Shown here: positions 34,213 to 45,305 of the stretch, piece by piece
Layout: each line of letters opens with the position of its first letter
Position numbering within the stretch: position 1 is the first letter of the stretch
Source of the DNA: Eublepharis macularius
Taxonomy: Eukaryota; Chordata; Lepidosauria; Squamata; Eublepharidae
Assembly: GCF_028583425.1 (NCBI RefSeq)
Contig: NC_072792.1
Span: 157,796,676-157,860,675 of the forward strand
Reading direction: 5' to 3'
Length of the DNA: 64,000 nucleotides
Notes under the pieces: model-generated
What the model saw: the letters and a program-made list of their open reading frames with translations, nothing else
Told to the model about the DNA's origin: nothing
Database searches by the model: none
Program-made: the position numbers and the translations under genes

Positions 34213-37200
34213 GTAAGTTTGAGTGTTCTTTGTTTCTATATTGTTTAAACTGGATTTGATCCTACGTAAACATGAAAGCAACTTCTAAGCTACCTTGACC
34301 CTATTAAATGTAGTTCCTTAAAGAATATCTTGTAACTGTGATCTGCGTGGCAGTCTGTGCTTGACATTCCATTCCTGGGTCACTTGACGTGGTAAAGACT
34401 GATGCAACAAACTAGAGGACTTGCAGCAACTTTTAGTTATTATTGAAGGGTTTGAAATGGAGTTCATAAGGAAAATCTGAGAATTGTGCACAGTTGTGCA
34501 AAAAGAGAAAAGACAAAAAAATGGGGAATGGTTTTACCCCATTTGTGGCTGTTTCTGTTTTCAATACCTCTTTTCTCCCTTTCATTTTGGGAGGGAATAT
34601 ACTCAAAGAAGAATGCAATGCATTGCTCTTACCGCTTCTCCTGTATCCCTTCCCTAGTTTGCACTATGGAAAAGTAAATTTATCCAAGAAGCGCATTTGA
34701 GAGCAGCGATTTGACCACGTAACTTTGTGGTACCAGGTTGCGTTGTGCGTGTGTGAAAGAGTGGCATGACTTGGGTGGATGGTTTCATATCGCATTCCCA
34801 TCCATTGTCTTTTATCTCCCATATAGGAAAAGGCAGTATGCCGAACAACGTCAGCCGTAGGCCAAGTTTTGAAGGATCCAACGAATCTTTTCCGTCCTAT
34901 CACCAGATCAGTAACCCAGGCTATGACGGAACAGGCTTTGGGGCAGAAGCTGCCAACATGATCAGTGAGGTTCCCAGGCCCTATATGGACTACTTGCTTT
35001 CCGCTTCACAGTCTGCAAACATGAGTGCTCCTGTACAAAGACCTCCTGGCATTGGCTCCCACAACACGCCTGGGAGTCATCCACAGAAAACATACCCTGG
35101 AAACATGGATTCCCCCGTCATCAGTTACCCAGTGGTTAGTCACAGCAGCCAAGCTGTGCAGCTCCAAAGTAACCATGGCTCAAGCAGTCCACATTACAGC
35201 AGGCAGCCCATAATAGTGCAGGGAGGGGATGCTCTGGGGTACGGCATTCAGCGGAGCCAGTCCTTTCAGAACAAGATGCAGCAGGAGGGAGGGTATCCAA
35301 GCCTTCCAAACAAAGGGACAGTGGTCCAGAGTAACTCTGGCCATGGGTTCCAGCAAGCCACGGCCGGGATGTATATGCCGCATCCTCACCACAAGCAACC
35401 CATCCCAGCTTCTCACCCCATACACGTGATCTCCCGAGGCCCAACATACACGAATGAATTCTCAGACAGCCCGCCACAGGGTCTGTTGACGCCATCTAGA
35501 AACAGCCTGAACATGGATCTGTATGACATGAATAGCCCCCAAGTTCAGCAGTGGCAAACGACTGCCTCCTCCTCCTCCTCCTCCCGTCGCGATTCCTTAC
35601 AGAACCAGGCATTGGATGCGTCGCCCCGGCAGCATGTGCCTTTCAGACCAGAGGCCTGTGTGCCAAGCAGAACCAATTCCTTCAACAATCATCAACAGCA
35701 ACAGCAGATACCAGTCTCCCTGCGGCAGACTCCTCCGGGCAAAGCTGACCCTTCCATCCCTTCTCCAAACACCATCACAGCAGTCACATCTGCTCATATC
35801 CTCCAGCCAGTGAAGAGCACAAGAGTGATGAGGCCTGAGCCACAGACTGCGGTGGGCCCTGCTCATCCTGCCTGGTTACCTGCCCAGCCTTCAGGGGTAG
35901 ATGGCTTAGGAATGATTGACCAGCACCCCCATCCTGTTGGAGGAGCTAATGCTTATCAATTAGATGTTGATTATAGCAATCAGGAGCTCAGGTGTCCACC
36001 ACCGCCATATCCAAAACATTTGCTGCTACCTAGTAATTCTGAGCAATTTGATATCAACTGCTTACATGCAGGAATTGAGCAGACACTCCGAGGAGTCTCA
36101 AACTCACCAAGCAACAAAGCAGAGGAAAATGGGGAACGGAATGATAAAATGAAGCCCGCCAAAGTGGAAAAACCAGGCAAAGATAAAAAACAAATCCAGA
36201 CATCGCCAGTGCCTGTGCGAAAAAGTGGTAAAGATGAAGAGAAAAGAGAATCTCGCATCAAGAGTTACTCCCCGTTTGCCTTCAAATTCTATATGGAGCA
36301 GCATGTGGAGAATGTCATAAAGACGTACCAGCAAAAAATGAATCGCCGGCTACAACTGGAGCAAGAAATGGCCAAAGTAAATTAATTTTGTGTACTTTTT
36401 TTCTTAAAAGGAAAGAAGCCAGAGTGAGATAAGAGTAATATGGCAACCATCCATGTTTAACATAGTTCAGATTTTTTTAAAAAAATTGACTCTCAAGCTG
36501 ATTCCGCACATGTTGGATAATGCACTTTCAATGCACTTTATCAGTCGTTTGAGGTGGATTTTTTGTTCCGCACACAAAAAAATCCATTCCAAATGAACTA
36601 TAAAGAGGATTGGAAGTGCATTATCCAACGTGTGCGGAATCACCATCAGAGGCAGCATAATAATAAAATAGCGCAAGAACATGTCCTGATCCTCCTTGGC
36701 ACAGTGCTGGGTATAATTTTTGCTCTTCAGATTCTCACAATCATGGAGGGAGGGGCGGAATGCCACAAATCATTGTCCGTTGGAAGCCAGTTCAATCCCC
36801 ATTGACTTCTGAGACTTTTTTAGAAGCCCCACCCCCATTTTTTTATCCTCTGGTTCTTTGCAAAGTGGGCAAGAAACATGCTTTTTTATTGAGAAGAGAG
36901 TGTGTTGTGATCCTTGGAACGATGAATTTTGAGCCTTGTGCCAGATTTTATGCTTGTGTGATATAATTCCAAACATCACAAAATGCCCATGGCTCTGGTC
37001 ACATACAAAATGGAATTAGTGGAGCAGAATACAACCTGTATGTTGACAGTTGTATATGCTTAAGTAAACATTTAGAGATTGATGTAGAACCTTGGCTTTT
37101 AAGGGAGAATTTTAAACTGTCGTGTTAAAATCAGCTTCAAACTAAGGCCAAATCCACACTTACTGGCATGGTGCTAAGTGTCTTCCTGGTGCTTTTTCTG

Positions 37201-40200
37201 ACGTCATCGCGCCGTGAGAGCGGCATCGTGGCGCGATGACGTCATAAAACGCGCCAGGAAGACGCTACCATTCTGACTGTTTAGCACTATGGATTCAGCC
37301 TAACTTTGTATAAAAAATGTATCCAATTAGCCTAACTGTCTTGATGTCTCATTTCTTCCCTCTCCCTTTTCTTATGAAGGCTGGCCTTTCCGAAGCAGAG
37401 CAAGAGCAAATGAGGAAGATTCTCTACCAAAAAGAATCCAACTACAACAGGCTTAAAAGGGCCAAAATGGACAAATCAATGTTTGTAAAAATCAAGACTC
37501 TGGGTATTGGTGCTTTTGGGGAAGTCTGCCTCGCCTGCAAGGTGGACACTCACGCTCTGTATGCCATGAAAACCCTACGAAAAAAGGATGTGCTCAGTCG
37601 TAACCAAGTAGCTCATGTCAAGGCAGAGAGAGATATCCTTGCAGAGGCGGACAACGAATGGGTGGTGAAGCTCTACTATTCTTTTCAAGACAAAGATAAC
37701 CTTTACTTTGTAATGGATTATATCCCTGGTGGAGACATGATGAGCTTGCTGATACGAATGGAAGTCTTTCCAGAAAAGCTAGCTCGGTTTTACATTGCTG
37801 AACTCACTTTGGCCATAGAGAGTGTGCACAAAATGGGGTTTATCCATAGAGACATCAAACCTGATAATATCCTGATTGATCTCGATGGGCACATCAAATT
37901 GACAGATTTTGGCCTCTGCACTGGATTCAGGTGGACACACAACTCGAAATACTATCAGAAAGGTATTGGGCGTTGAGACTTGTGGGGGCAGCAGGGTAAA
38001 GTGCCATAGTATTTATTTTACAAAAAGAACTGTCTCAGTTTTTTGAACAGCTTTTTGACTGATCGTTCAGCTTTTTAAAAATATGCCTTTTATTAAATGT
38101 ATACGTTACACATTAGTAAAGGAAGTAAACCTAAGTCCTGACAAAAGTAAATTACAAGTCCTACATTTCTGAATATGTATGATTGAAAACAAAGCATAAT
38201 AGTTGGAATAATATTTCTGGTAATAATGTTTCTGAAGAACACCCTGATAATTCCTTCCTTGTAATTTTTTTTTTGTTTTTTTATTTCTTCCTCTTTGAAA
38301 GGGAGTCACATCAGGCAGGACAGCATGGAGCCCAGCGACCTTTGGGATGATGTGTCTAACTGTAGATGTGGTGACAGGCTGAAGACTTTGGAGCAAAGAG
38401 CTAAGAAGCAACATCAGAGATGCTTAGCCCATTCGTTAGTTGGCACTCCCAATTACATAGCACCAGAAGTCCTGCTTCGGAAAGGTACATGATGCTTCTC
38501 TTTCAGTTGAAAGCAGCTGTTTTGACTTTGGTTTTCTGTTGCATAAATATTAATGGCCCGAGGAAAGCTTGAGGTTGTTGACACATGTGGATGCTTTTCA
38601 ACTCTTTATCCTGTGGAAGCATAATCCCACTGTTGAGTCACTGAGTCAATACACTCTTTGCCCTTAAGGCTGAAACATACCCAGAAACCTTACTGGAGAC
38701 AACTAGAGCAAAAAGTAGGTGTTGCAGGAAACTCATGTTTACCTCTACTCGGTTTCTTGAACTGGTAATATGTGATCAGTGAATCACTCAAATATTTTAA
38801 TCTGTCTGTACCGCTGTTTGGCATTAACCCTGACATACTCTTCTTTGACCCCCATCCCACACAGCAGAAAAATTAGTGAACCCACACAAGCTTTGTTTTG
38901 TTAGCTACATTTATAGACTGCCTTTCAACAACAAAAGCTTGGATCTTGTAACATCATTCCCCCCACTTCTATCCACCTGTGGCTGACGCTGTCCTCCACT
39001 CCAGTGCTCGCTTTCTCTGCAGTTAACATTTCTTCACGCATGAGGTCTTTCTGAGGAACACTGATCATGCACATGGAAGTGCTAGTGACAGAGGATTAAT
39101 TGATGTCTTTGAAACAATCCTGCTCTTACCACTTGAAGAATATGTTCTTCCTTCTTGCCTTTCAGGATACACTCAGCTGTGTGACTGGTGGAGTGTTGGT
39201 GTGATTCTCTTTGAGATGCTGGTAGGGCAGCCTCCTTTCTTGGCTCCCTCACCCACAGAAACCCAACTGAAGGTAAATTCAGCCTAGTTACCTATGATGA
39301 TAAAGTTGAGCAGTGTGTTAGAGTCTGAAAAATACACTGCAGCCGTGGTTGCTAGTGTTTGATTTTGAACAGTGCCCCAGAAACAGGCTGATAATGAAAG
39401 GTGTGCGTATTTATGTATTTGTTTATTGGGCTTCTTAGAACAATAATCACCTGTGTCATTGGAAGTGTCTCACTGTTTTTGCTGACGGGGAACGAGTCAT
39501 CATTTGTGATACGGGCTGCTTTTACATACATTGAATAATGCATTTCCAGCGCACTGTAGCATCATTTGCAACTGGATTTTCCCGTTTCATAACAGGATTG
39601 CTAAAATGCATTGCAAGTGCATGAATTGACATGTGTGAAAGCAGCCATTTTTTTTTTTTTTTTACCATTCTGCCAACTGTTTTCTTAGCCTGATCTCATT
39701 GTGGCAAGAAAGTTGATGGGGCAGTGCGGGAAGAAGTGTGACTGACAGCGGGACCAACTGTTTAATTGTGCCTAAGCAAAAATGCTACTGGATGCTAACC
39801 GGCTGCTTCTGTTCTTCAGGTGATTAACTGGGAGAACACTCTGCACATTCCCCCCCAGGTCAAGCTAAGTCCAGAAGCAAGTGACCTTATCACACAACTG
39901 TGCTGTGCTGCTGAAGAAAGGCTTGGAAGAAACGGAGCGGATGACATTAAGGCTCATCCTTTCTTTGACTCCATAGACTTCTCCACTGATTGCCGCAGGC
40001 AGCCAGCTCCCTACATCCCAAAGATTAGCCATCCAATGGATACATCAAATTTTGATCCGGTTGAAGAAGACAGTCCTTGGAATGACACTAGCGAGGACAG
40101 CACCAGGCCGTGGGATCCGCAGGCCTCTTCCAGCGGCAAACACACAGAACACGCCTTCTACGAGTTCACTTTCCGAAGGTTCTTTGATGACAATGGGTAC

Positions 40201-40314
40201 CCGTTTAGATATCCAAAGCCTTCTGGGCTGGAAGTAAACCAGTCTGAGAATTCTGACGTCGAAAGCAAAGAGGGGCTAGATCAGGCTGGAGCCTGTCAAC
40301 CTGTATATGTGTAA
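34080..40314 (+). CDS. LATS2: LATS2 kinase, six 3' coding exons (partial gene)
   Basis: Large tumour suppressor kinase 2 is the NDR-family Ser/Thr kinase of the Hippo pathway. With MOB1 it phosphorylates YAP/TAZ and keeps them cytoplasmic. Exons are 34080-34212, 34827-36376, 37380-37962, 38302-38484, 39166-39272 and 39820-40314. All junctions are GT-AG and phases agree, giving 1016 codons from mid-UBA to stop. Domain order is UBA end, long disordered linker with one PPPPY motif, MOB-binding helices, split kinase domain and hydrophobic motif. The C-terminus CQPVYV and the single PPxY mark LATS2 rather than LATS1. The N-terminal exon(s) are outside the window. The reading frame is intact, and the kinase core is nearly identical to my memory of human LATS2. 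Confidence 0.97.
34827..36376 (+). CDS. LATS2: LATS2 large exon: linker, PPxY, MOB-binding start
   Basis: 517 codons of mostly disordered linker. It includes RRPSFEG and SRRDSLQ, which correspond to phosphosites reported in human LATS2. A Ser run and a Gln run (NNHQQQQQ) are present. PPPPY at 35996-36010 is the YAP/TAZ WW-domain ligand. The exon ends with [20 protein letters not shown] and LEQEMAK, the first helix of the MOB1-binding region. An upstream ATG at 34766 is intronic and is not a start. The donor is AAA|GTAAAT. Confidence 0.97.
36499..36642. mobile_element. MITE-like palindrome in LATS2 intron (element A)
   Basis: Terminal inverted repeats start TGATTCCGCACA(T/C)GTTGGATAATGCACTT on both sides, with one early mismatch. 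The inside also folds (GGATTTTTTGTTCCGCACAC / AAAAAAATCC). It is 144 bp with no coding capacity. Superfamily and target duplication are not determined. Confidence 0.85.
37143..37303. mobile_element. MITE-like palindrome in LATS2 intron (element B) with two CREs
   Basis: The outer ends are TAAGGCCAAATCCA and the complement of GGATTCAGCCTAA. The inner stem pairs GTCTTCCTGG...TGACGTCATCGCGCC with its complement around a loop of about 16 bases. Each stem strand has a perfect TGACGTCA (37199-37206 and 37237-37244). It lies 77 bp upstream of the kinase exon and is unusually CpG-rich for its surroundings. Confidence 0.85.
37380..37962 (+). CDS. LATS2: LATS2 exon: MOB-binding end and kinase N-lobe/catalytic loop
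   Basis: Begins [20 protein letters not shown], which completes the MOB1-binding helices, and runs into the kinase domain. The glycine loop GIGAFG is at 37503-37520, the ATP-anchoring lysine (YAMK) at 37569-37571, the catalytic HRD at 37845-37853 and DFG at 37905-37913. All catalytic residues are present. It ends in SKYYQK plus one base, inside the extended insert before the activation loop that is typical of NDR/LATS kinases. Confidence 0.98.
38302..38484 (+). CDS. LATS2: LATS2 exon: kinase insert and activation loop
   Basis: Encodes [36 protein letters not shown] and then the activation segment [19 protein letters not shown]. The Ser codon TCG at 38433-38435 corresponds to the autophosphorylated activation-loop serine of human LATS2. 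Phases 1 and 1 on the two sides agree with the neighbours. Confidence 0.98.
39166..39272 (+). CDS. LATS2: LATS2 exon: kinase C-lobe
   Basis: Encodes [20 protein letters not shown] and [16 protein letters not shown], the F-helix region of the kinase C-lobe. Acceptor TTTCAG and donor GTAAAT are both canonical. Confidence 0.97.
39514..39646. mobile_element. MITE-like palindrome in LATS2 intron (element C)
   Basis: The ends GGCTGCTTTTACATACATTG and the complement of its right side (GGCTGCTTTCACACATGTCA) form imperfect terminal inverted repeats. The inside continues to pair loosely (AATGCATT, GCACT). It is 133 bp, non-coding, and of a different family from elements A and B. Confidence 0.75.
39820..40314 (+). 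CDS. LATS2: LATS2 last coding exon: C-lobe end and hydrophobic motif
   Basis: Starts [11 protein letters not shown] and contains [16 protein letters not shown] and [15 protein letters not shown]. The hydrophobic motif is [16 protein letters not shown], whose Thr codon (40168-40170) is the site MST1/2-type kinases phosphorylate to activate LATS. It ends CQPVYV with TAA at 40312-40314. Confidence 0.98.
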   Translation: MINWENTLHIPPQVKLSPEASDLITQLCCAAEERLGRNGADDIKAHPFFDSIDFSTDCRRQPAPYIPKISHPMDTSNFDPVEEDSPWNDTSEDSTRPWDPQASSSGKHTEHAFYEFTFRRFFDDNGYPFRYPKPSGLEVNQSENSDVESKEGLDQAGACQPVYV

Positions 40315-40599
40315 ATTATCATTCGAAGCAAAAGAAAAAAAAATGTAGGGTCTTCCTTTATAGAGTCCTTAACTGGGATAAGTTCTAGTTCAGGCCGCAG
40401 TGAGTCTGAAGCATTAAGGACGTGCATACAGTGTCCTAGTTCTGATTTAGGCCATTTAGCGCTGTAAATAGCTATATAGATGAGAACACTTGAAATCTGA
40501 ATCTGGTGTGTTAGCTAATTTTTTTTTCTTCTGTGTTGCCCACTCTAAGCATTTACAGACTTCCACCATGTCATGCTATTTTTTTTAAAGTGAGCAAAG

Positions 40600-40607
40600 A
40601 GCACTTA
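40600..40607 (+). promoter_or_regulatory. LATS2: miR-302/372/373-family 8-mer seed site
   Basis: AGCACTTA is the full 8-mer complement to the AAGUGCU seed shared by miR-302, miR-372/373 and miR-427/430. LATS2 is a known target of miR-372/373 in human, so its presence in the reptile 3' UTR is meaningful. Confidence 0.65.
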
Positions 40608-40713
40608 TATTTTGTTTATAGCAGGGTTTTTTTCCTCCTAAATTATAGGGATTAAGTTTGACAAATCATGCTGCTGTTCTTCTTTTCTACATTTTTTAAA
40701 AAAATTATCCATC

Positions 40714-40720
40714 GCACTTA
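40714..40720 (+). promoter_or_regulatory. LATS2: Second miR-302/372-family site (7-mer-A1)
   Basis: GCACTTA lies 107 bases after the first start, giving two sites in the same AT-rich UTR. Confidence 0.5.
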
Positions 40721-41235
40721 TCACATTTTTTTAAGGAAATGCGTAAGATTGAAGAACGTGTGATTAAAGGTCTCCGTGCAATAATGTTTAGTAAGAGAAA
40801 ACAAACAAAAAAAATTCCGCTGTCTAACGTTCTAAATTTACTGATGCCATTTTTATTCACACCGTGATCTTTATGTGTATTTTTTCACATTTCAAAAAAA
40901 TTTTTTTGAAGCTGCTTATTTCCCTTTTTGTGTTTTTTTTTAAAAAAAATTCGTGTAATCGAAGTGTGAGCAAGTTGGCAGTTGGGGTGTGATTTCAGTG
41001 ACTGGTGTGTGGAGAATGCTGCATGATCTGATTATTTTGTTTTCCTGTTTGAAATGACCCTTTTCTTGCCATTCACAGGCAGGTCCTGTGTACCAATTTT
41101 ACTGAGGATCTACAACTTAGGCCTTCAGAATTTGTGTGCTGATAATGTATTGTGTGGATGGGGTTTTTTTCCTGTTATGATTGAATGCCACCTTTCTGTG
41201 TGTTATAAAAAAACATTACAAAGCATTAACTCAAG

Positions 41236-41789
41236 TTAAGGATTTGCAGTGTGTAGAGAGAGGGGGAGAGGCTGGTACAATCATCTTGTTTCATAAAAGA
41301 TTTATCCTCCCAAAGAAACGTAAAATAGCAGAGCATCATCTTATCAGCTATATAAGATGACCCACTCACGTAACACGTGATATACAGCGTTCAGCTGTTT
41401 GAAACTCACCATATAGTATTCATTAATTTAGAATCTGTAAGGGAAACCATATAGGTGAGGATTTTTTTCTGTGCCTTAAGCTTAATTCAGGAGCCTTTGA
41501 TTGGATACTAACAGCTTTTTTGGTGGGCACACTACAGCGAAGGAGTCACATTTGAACCCTGAAAAAGCTATGCTGGGAAGAGGCGTGTATCGTGGAATTC
41601 ATGTGGACAAAGATGCTGTGTAGGTCAGGACTGTGCTGAGGAGAAGGAAACAGAATAAGAGCACCCTTGTTCTCACTCATGGCAGCAGAAAAGCTGGTTG
41701 TCTCCCACCAGTTATTTTTGTTTTATCCTTAACATTAATTGGACTCTTCAGAGCAGTGACATTAAGGGTAATTCAGTGACAGTATCTGT
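41236..41789. other. Sequence after LATS2, nothing recognised
   Basis: Either distal 3' UTR or intergenic. No repeat boundary is recognised. Confidence 0.4.
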
Positions 41790-42020
41790 TTCTCTATGGA
41801 ATGTATGAAGCTGCCTTATATTGAGTCAGGTGATTGGTTTCATCTAGCTGGTACGGTCTTCTGTGGCTGGCAGCCTCACTCAGTCAGAGGAGTTTCTCAC
41901 TCTTGCTACCTGATATCCTTTAACAGGAGGTATTGGGGATTAAACCTGGGAGCATTGAGCTGTGGTCCCTTCACAGACACAGTGTTTTATTATGGTGGCT
42001 ACATCCATGTCAGTGGCAAA
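41790..42020 (-). repeat. tRNA-derived SINE, type II
   Basis: The left end carries 'GAAGCTGCCTTATATTGAGT', the far end of the family body. The tRNA-like head is on the right, decayed after the B-box complement 'GGGGATTAAACCTGGGAGC'. Confidence 0.8.
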
Positions 42021-43394
42021 CCATCTTAGATAGCTGCTCCCCATCCCTGTTTAGGCAAGCCCTGAGATGCTCAAGAAGAAACAGAATAAAAGGCCATATT
42101 TTGGTCTATCTAGTAGCTTCTTCGTGACCGTGTTGGAGGTGTAGATGCTGCAGACATGATAAAAGCATAGAGTAAAATGGACCTACCCTCCCGTTATTTC
42201 AACAATATAACAGGTATAGCAAAAAAATATTTCCCGGGGATGTGTTGTTTGGTCACCCTTGGTGAACATTACTTTGGCTCTGTGATGGCTGTCACTGTTC
42301 AGAGGCTGCTTGGAATTGTGAACTATTCTGATTGACAGCTCTGTTGTGACTGTGCAAAACGCCAAGAGAGTTGCCTTGGGACTGCAGCCCTTAGTTGTTC
42401 ATGTGAAGGACCCCTGTTTTAAAATGCTGGCCCTGATTATACCTGGTCTGTTATATTGTATTCATGTTTATGATGGACCATACTAATCCTTCTTCTCTAT
42501 CAAAATGCAAGCATACTCTAAAATATTTTTTAAAATGTTTAAAATATACATTTTATTAGCTATATTAATGTGAGGATTATTCAAAGTGATAATGGAATAT
42601 TAAAGATAATTAAGCCATACGTACCTTCATTTATATTCTATATATAACTAAATAGTTTTTTTTTCAAATCCTTAATACAGATTGTTTAACAGTCCTATTT
42701 TAAATGATTGATTGCAATAACATTTGAGGGCAATATTCCACTGTGTTTTGTTGTTGTTGTTGGTTGCTTTTAAGTTCTATAAATCTAAAGCTTCATTTTC
42801 TTTCTATGTTATTTCATATATTATTCCTTAACATTTTAGCCTATCATATCCTGCCCTTTGTCTAGATACCTAAATCAACAACACCTGTAAATCCATCAGG
42901 CTAAACTAAAGAAAATGATTGTGTATTTGTTTACATTTGTGTATGAAAGGAGTGTTCTGAGGTATGCAGTGCTTGTGTTGTGGCGGTCTATGAAAGATTC
43001 AGTATTACTACTTTTTATATAATAATGCCATGTTTTTGATATTTACATCTATCTGATATTCTTTCATGTGGTAGGTTCTTCCTCAGGAACTCAATTTAAC
43101 TGTTATTTATTTATCATTTGCCTTTCGAAAGCTTCTGCTGGCACAATTTATTATTAAAAAAAAAAAGAATGAAAATCCCAGATGTGTCTCTGCTTTTGTA
43201 ATCTGTGAAATGTTACAAGGTGCGCAAAGGAGCCCATACAAGTTATTACCTCAAGAAAATTTTTGCCTGCCTAAATGTACCTATATTGGTCCCTTGCATC
43301 CAGAAAGAACCAACTTTTTAAGCTCTTACCCTCTTGCATGGCTGCCTGGAGTATTTATGTTCGTTAAGGCTTTAAAAGATGTTCGTTAGGGCTT
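42021..43394. other. Intergenic, nothing recognised
   Basis: AT-rich with an AATAAA near 42083 and an A run after ATTAAA near 43152. Could include a distal LATS2 polyadenylation site; not shown. Confidence 0.4.
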
Positions 43395-43560
43395 AGAGCC
43401 CAGTTTAGGCCAAGCTCTGGGAGACCATGAAGGAAGTCCAGGGTTGGTATGTGGAGGAAAACACAGGCAAACCACCTCCACTTGTCTCTTGCCTGGAATG
43501 CCTGTGGATGGGGTTTGCATAATTTGGTTGCAACTTGACTGCACATTCATGGGTCTCACC
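43395..43560 (+). repeat. 5S-rRNA-derived SINE, 5' part lost
   Basis: 'CTCTGGGAGACCATGAAGGA' retains the 5S box C end, followed by 'AGGCAAACCACCTCCACTTG' and the BovB-like end 'TTGGTTGCAACTTGACTGCA'. Confidence 0.75.
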
Positions 43561-43599
43561 TGTTCCATTGAATCCTGACAATAACTCTGAAAGATAGGT

Positions 43600-43680
43600 G
43601 AACCGTTTTGGTACAGTGGCTAAGGCTGTCTGATTCGGACTGAAGAAATATGGATTCAAATCCCCACTCCCCATATTTGC
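43600..43680 (+). repeat. tRNA-derived SINE, type I, head only
   Basis: 'TTTTGGTACAGTGGCTAAGG' and 'GGATTCAAATCCCCACTCCC' (B-box-like). The body is absent. Confidence 0.6.
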
Positions 43681-44169
43681 CAGTTCTTAAGCCATTACGA
43701 TACATTCAAGAAAGGAAAATTATTATTCTTACTAATCTGTGGATCTTTGGTTAGAGAATATGGTAGCCATTCAACATTTCTTTTAGTAACTTTATATAGG
43801 ATATTTTCAAATAATGCTCCTTTTACCAGATAATTTGGGAATACCACAAATCCATTAATCCATTCTATAATCTATTGTTTATGCCAAAGCTATTCTTCAA
43901 AAATTAGTGATGTGGCATTTGCTGAATTCCCAGCACTGCGAGTGACTTGGGGGCGGAGGGGGCAGCATTTTCAGATGGCAGTTATTACAAAACACAATTC
44001 TTGTCAATAATGCAACTATATATTCTCACACCTTTTCTGACAGATATTTCTCCACCCATCCCAGTTCCTGGCTGTTTCATAACCCTTGTTGCCTGCCGCA
44101 CAGTTCAACTTTTACATCATTACTGTAAAATGAAAAACCTCAATAAAATGTCTTTAGAAGTGTTTTTTT
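43681..44169. other. Intergenic, nothing recognised
   Basis: No feature that I can name. Confidence 0.4.
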
Positions 44170-44405
44170 ATTCTTAGTTTATTTATACCCTGCCTTTCTC
44201 CCTAATTAGGATTCAAAACAGCTTTTCATCGTTCTCCTTTTGTCTTTTTTCACTCACAACAACCCTGCGAGGTAGGTTAGGCTGACAGTATGTGACCAGC
44301 CCAAAGTCATCCAGCAAGCTTCCATGGAAGAGCAGATAATCGAACCTGGGTCATCAAGATCTTAGTCCATCACTCTAGCCACTATACCATGCTGGTGTAG
44401 TGGCA
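44170..44405 (-). repeat. tRNA-derived SINE, type I, full length
   Basis: The inverted copy of the 28990 family has 'TTTATACCCTGCCTTTCTCC' at the left, 'AACAACCCTGCGAGGTAGGT' in the middle and the tRNA-like head 'CTCTAGCCACTATACCATGC' at the right. Confidence 0.85.
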
Positions 44406-44860
44406 AATATGCAGTGATATTGGCCAAAAACAACTTAGAAGACTTTTTGTGCTAAAGTAAATATCTTCTTGTAGGCAATAAAAATGATCTTGCATAAATA
44501 TCAAATGCTAGAATCTGACAATAGTCTTACTGTTGGTGAAATGTATAAAACAATGGTACATGATGGAAAACGAGATGTTGGCTTTGCTTTCTGCGGAATG
44601 ACTTGTACGATTTATATGGCTTCTCTATGCTTTTTGCTTAATGAAGTATGAACAAGAGCTAAAGATTTACATTTGGACAATTTAAGTAGAGCATAATGTT
44701 AATGTATTCATTAAACTCTCTGTACACTCAGTTACAAAATGTAACACAAAGACAACAGAACTGAAACAACTTAAACTTATATGTCTCACATTTGATTCAT
44801 ATTTTTCAAAGCGGACACATGTAATACAGTGAAATACATATCAACTAAAGGAACGAACAT
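44406..44860. other. Intergenic, nothing recognised
   Basis: No feature that I can name. Confidence 0.4.
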
Positions 44861-44996
44861 ACATGAAGCTGCTTTATACTGAGTCGGACCATTGATGTAT
44901 CAAAGTCAGTATACCCCGCTCTAACTGGCAGCCGCCCTCAAGGGCCATTGTTGCCAGCTTTCACATCACCTACTACTTGAACTTTTAAGTGACGAT
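44861..44996 (-). repeat. tRNA-derived SINE, type II, head lost
   Basis: 'ATGAAGCTGCTTTATACTGA' ... 'TTTCACATCACCTACTACTT' is the distal body of the family. The tRNA-like portion is missing. Confidence 0.75.
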
Positions 44997-45074
44997 AGCC
45001 AGTTGAAGGCATATTCTGCTGGGTTTTTAATGATGCACAAACTATCACTAGGAACATATCTAATCAACAGACTG

Positions 45075-45305
45075 TACCCAGTAATAATAATAACTGTGCT
45101 TATATACTGCTCTTCTAGACAGATGAGTGCCTCACCTAGAGCAGTGAACAAGTTAGTGTTATTATTATCCCCACAATACAGCTCGGGAGCTAGGCCTGAG
45201 TGGCTTACCCTTGGCCACCTATTCAGGTCATGGCAGTAGTGGGATTTGCACCAGTAGAGTGCTGATTCACAGCCAGACCACTGAACCATTGTGCTACAGC
45301 AGCTC
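45075..45305 (-). repeat. tRNA-derived SINE, type III, near full length
   Basis: 'GTGCTTATATACTGCTCTTC' lies at the left. 'CCCCACAATACAGCTCGGGA' and the tRNA-like head complement 'CACTGAACCATTGTGCTACA' lie at the right. The best copy of the family here. Confidence 0.85.

Larger units (their letters stand above)
40315..41235 (+). other. LATS2: LATS2 3' UTR (end approximate)
   Basis: AT-rich sequence after the stop without recognisable repeats. A variant poly-A signal TATAAA at 41204-41209, followed by ACATTACAAAGC, is a plausible end. An AATAAA near 42083 and others further on could mark longer forms, and a SINE at 41790 would then lie inside the UTR. Confidence 0.6.

Noticed and set aside
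34766..34826. In-frame ATG upstream of the large LATS2 exon
   Set aside because: It precedes a good AG acceptor at 34825-34826, and the phase-1 junction from the UBA exon joins perfectly. The ATG is intronic.
37317..37379. ATG-led extension of the kinase exon
   Set aside because: The bases are a polypyrimidine tract and acceptor. LATS2 homology begins at AGLSEAEQ.
34080..40314. Assignment as LATS1
   Set aside because: Only one PPxY motif is present in the linker and the C-terminus is CQPVYV, both LATS2 traits. Adjacency to XPO4 also fits LATS2.
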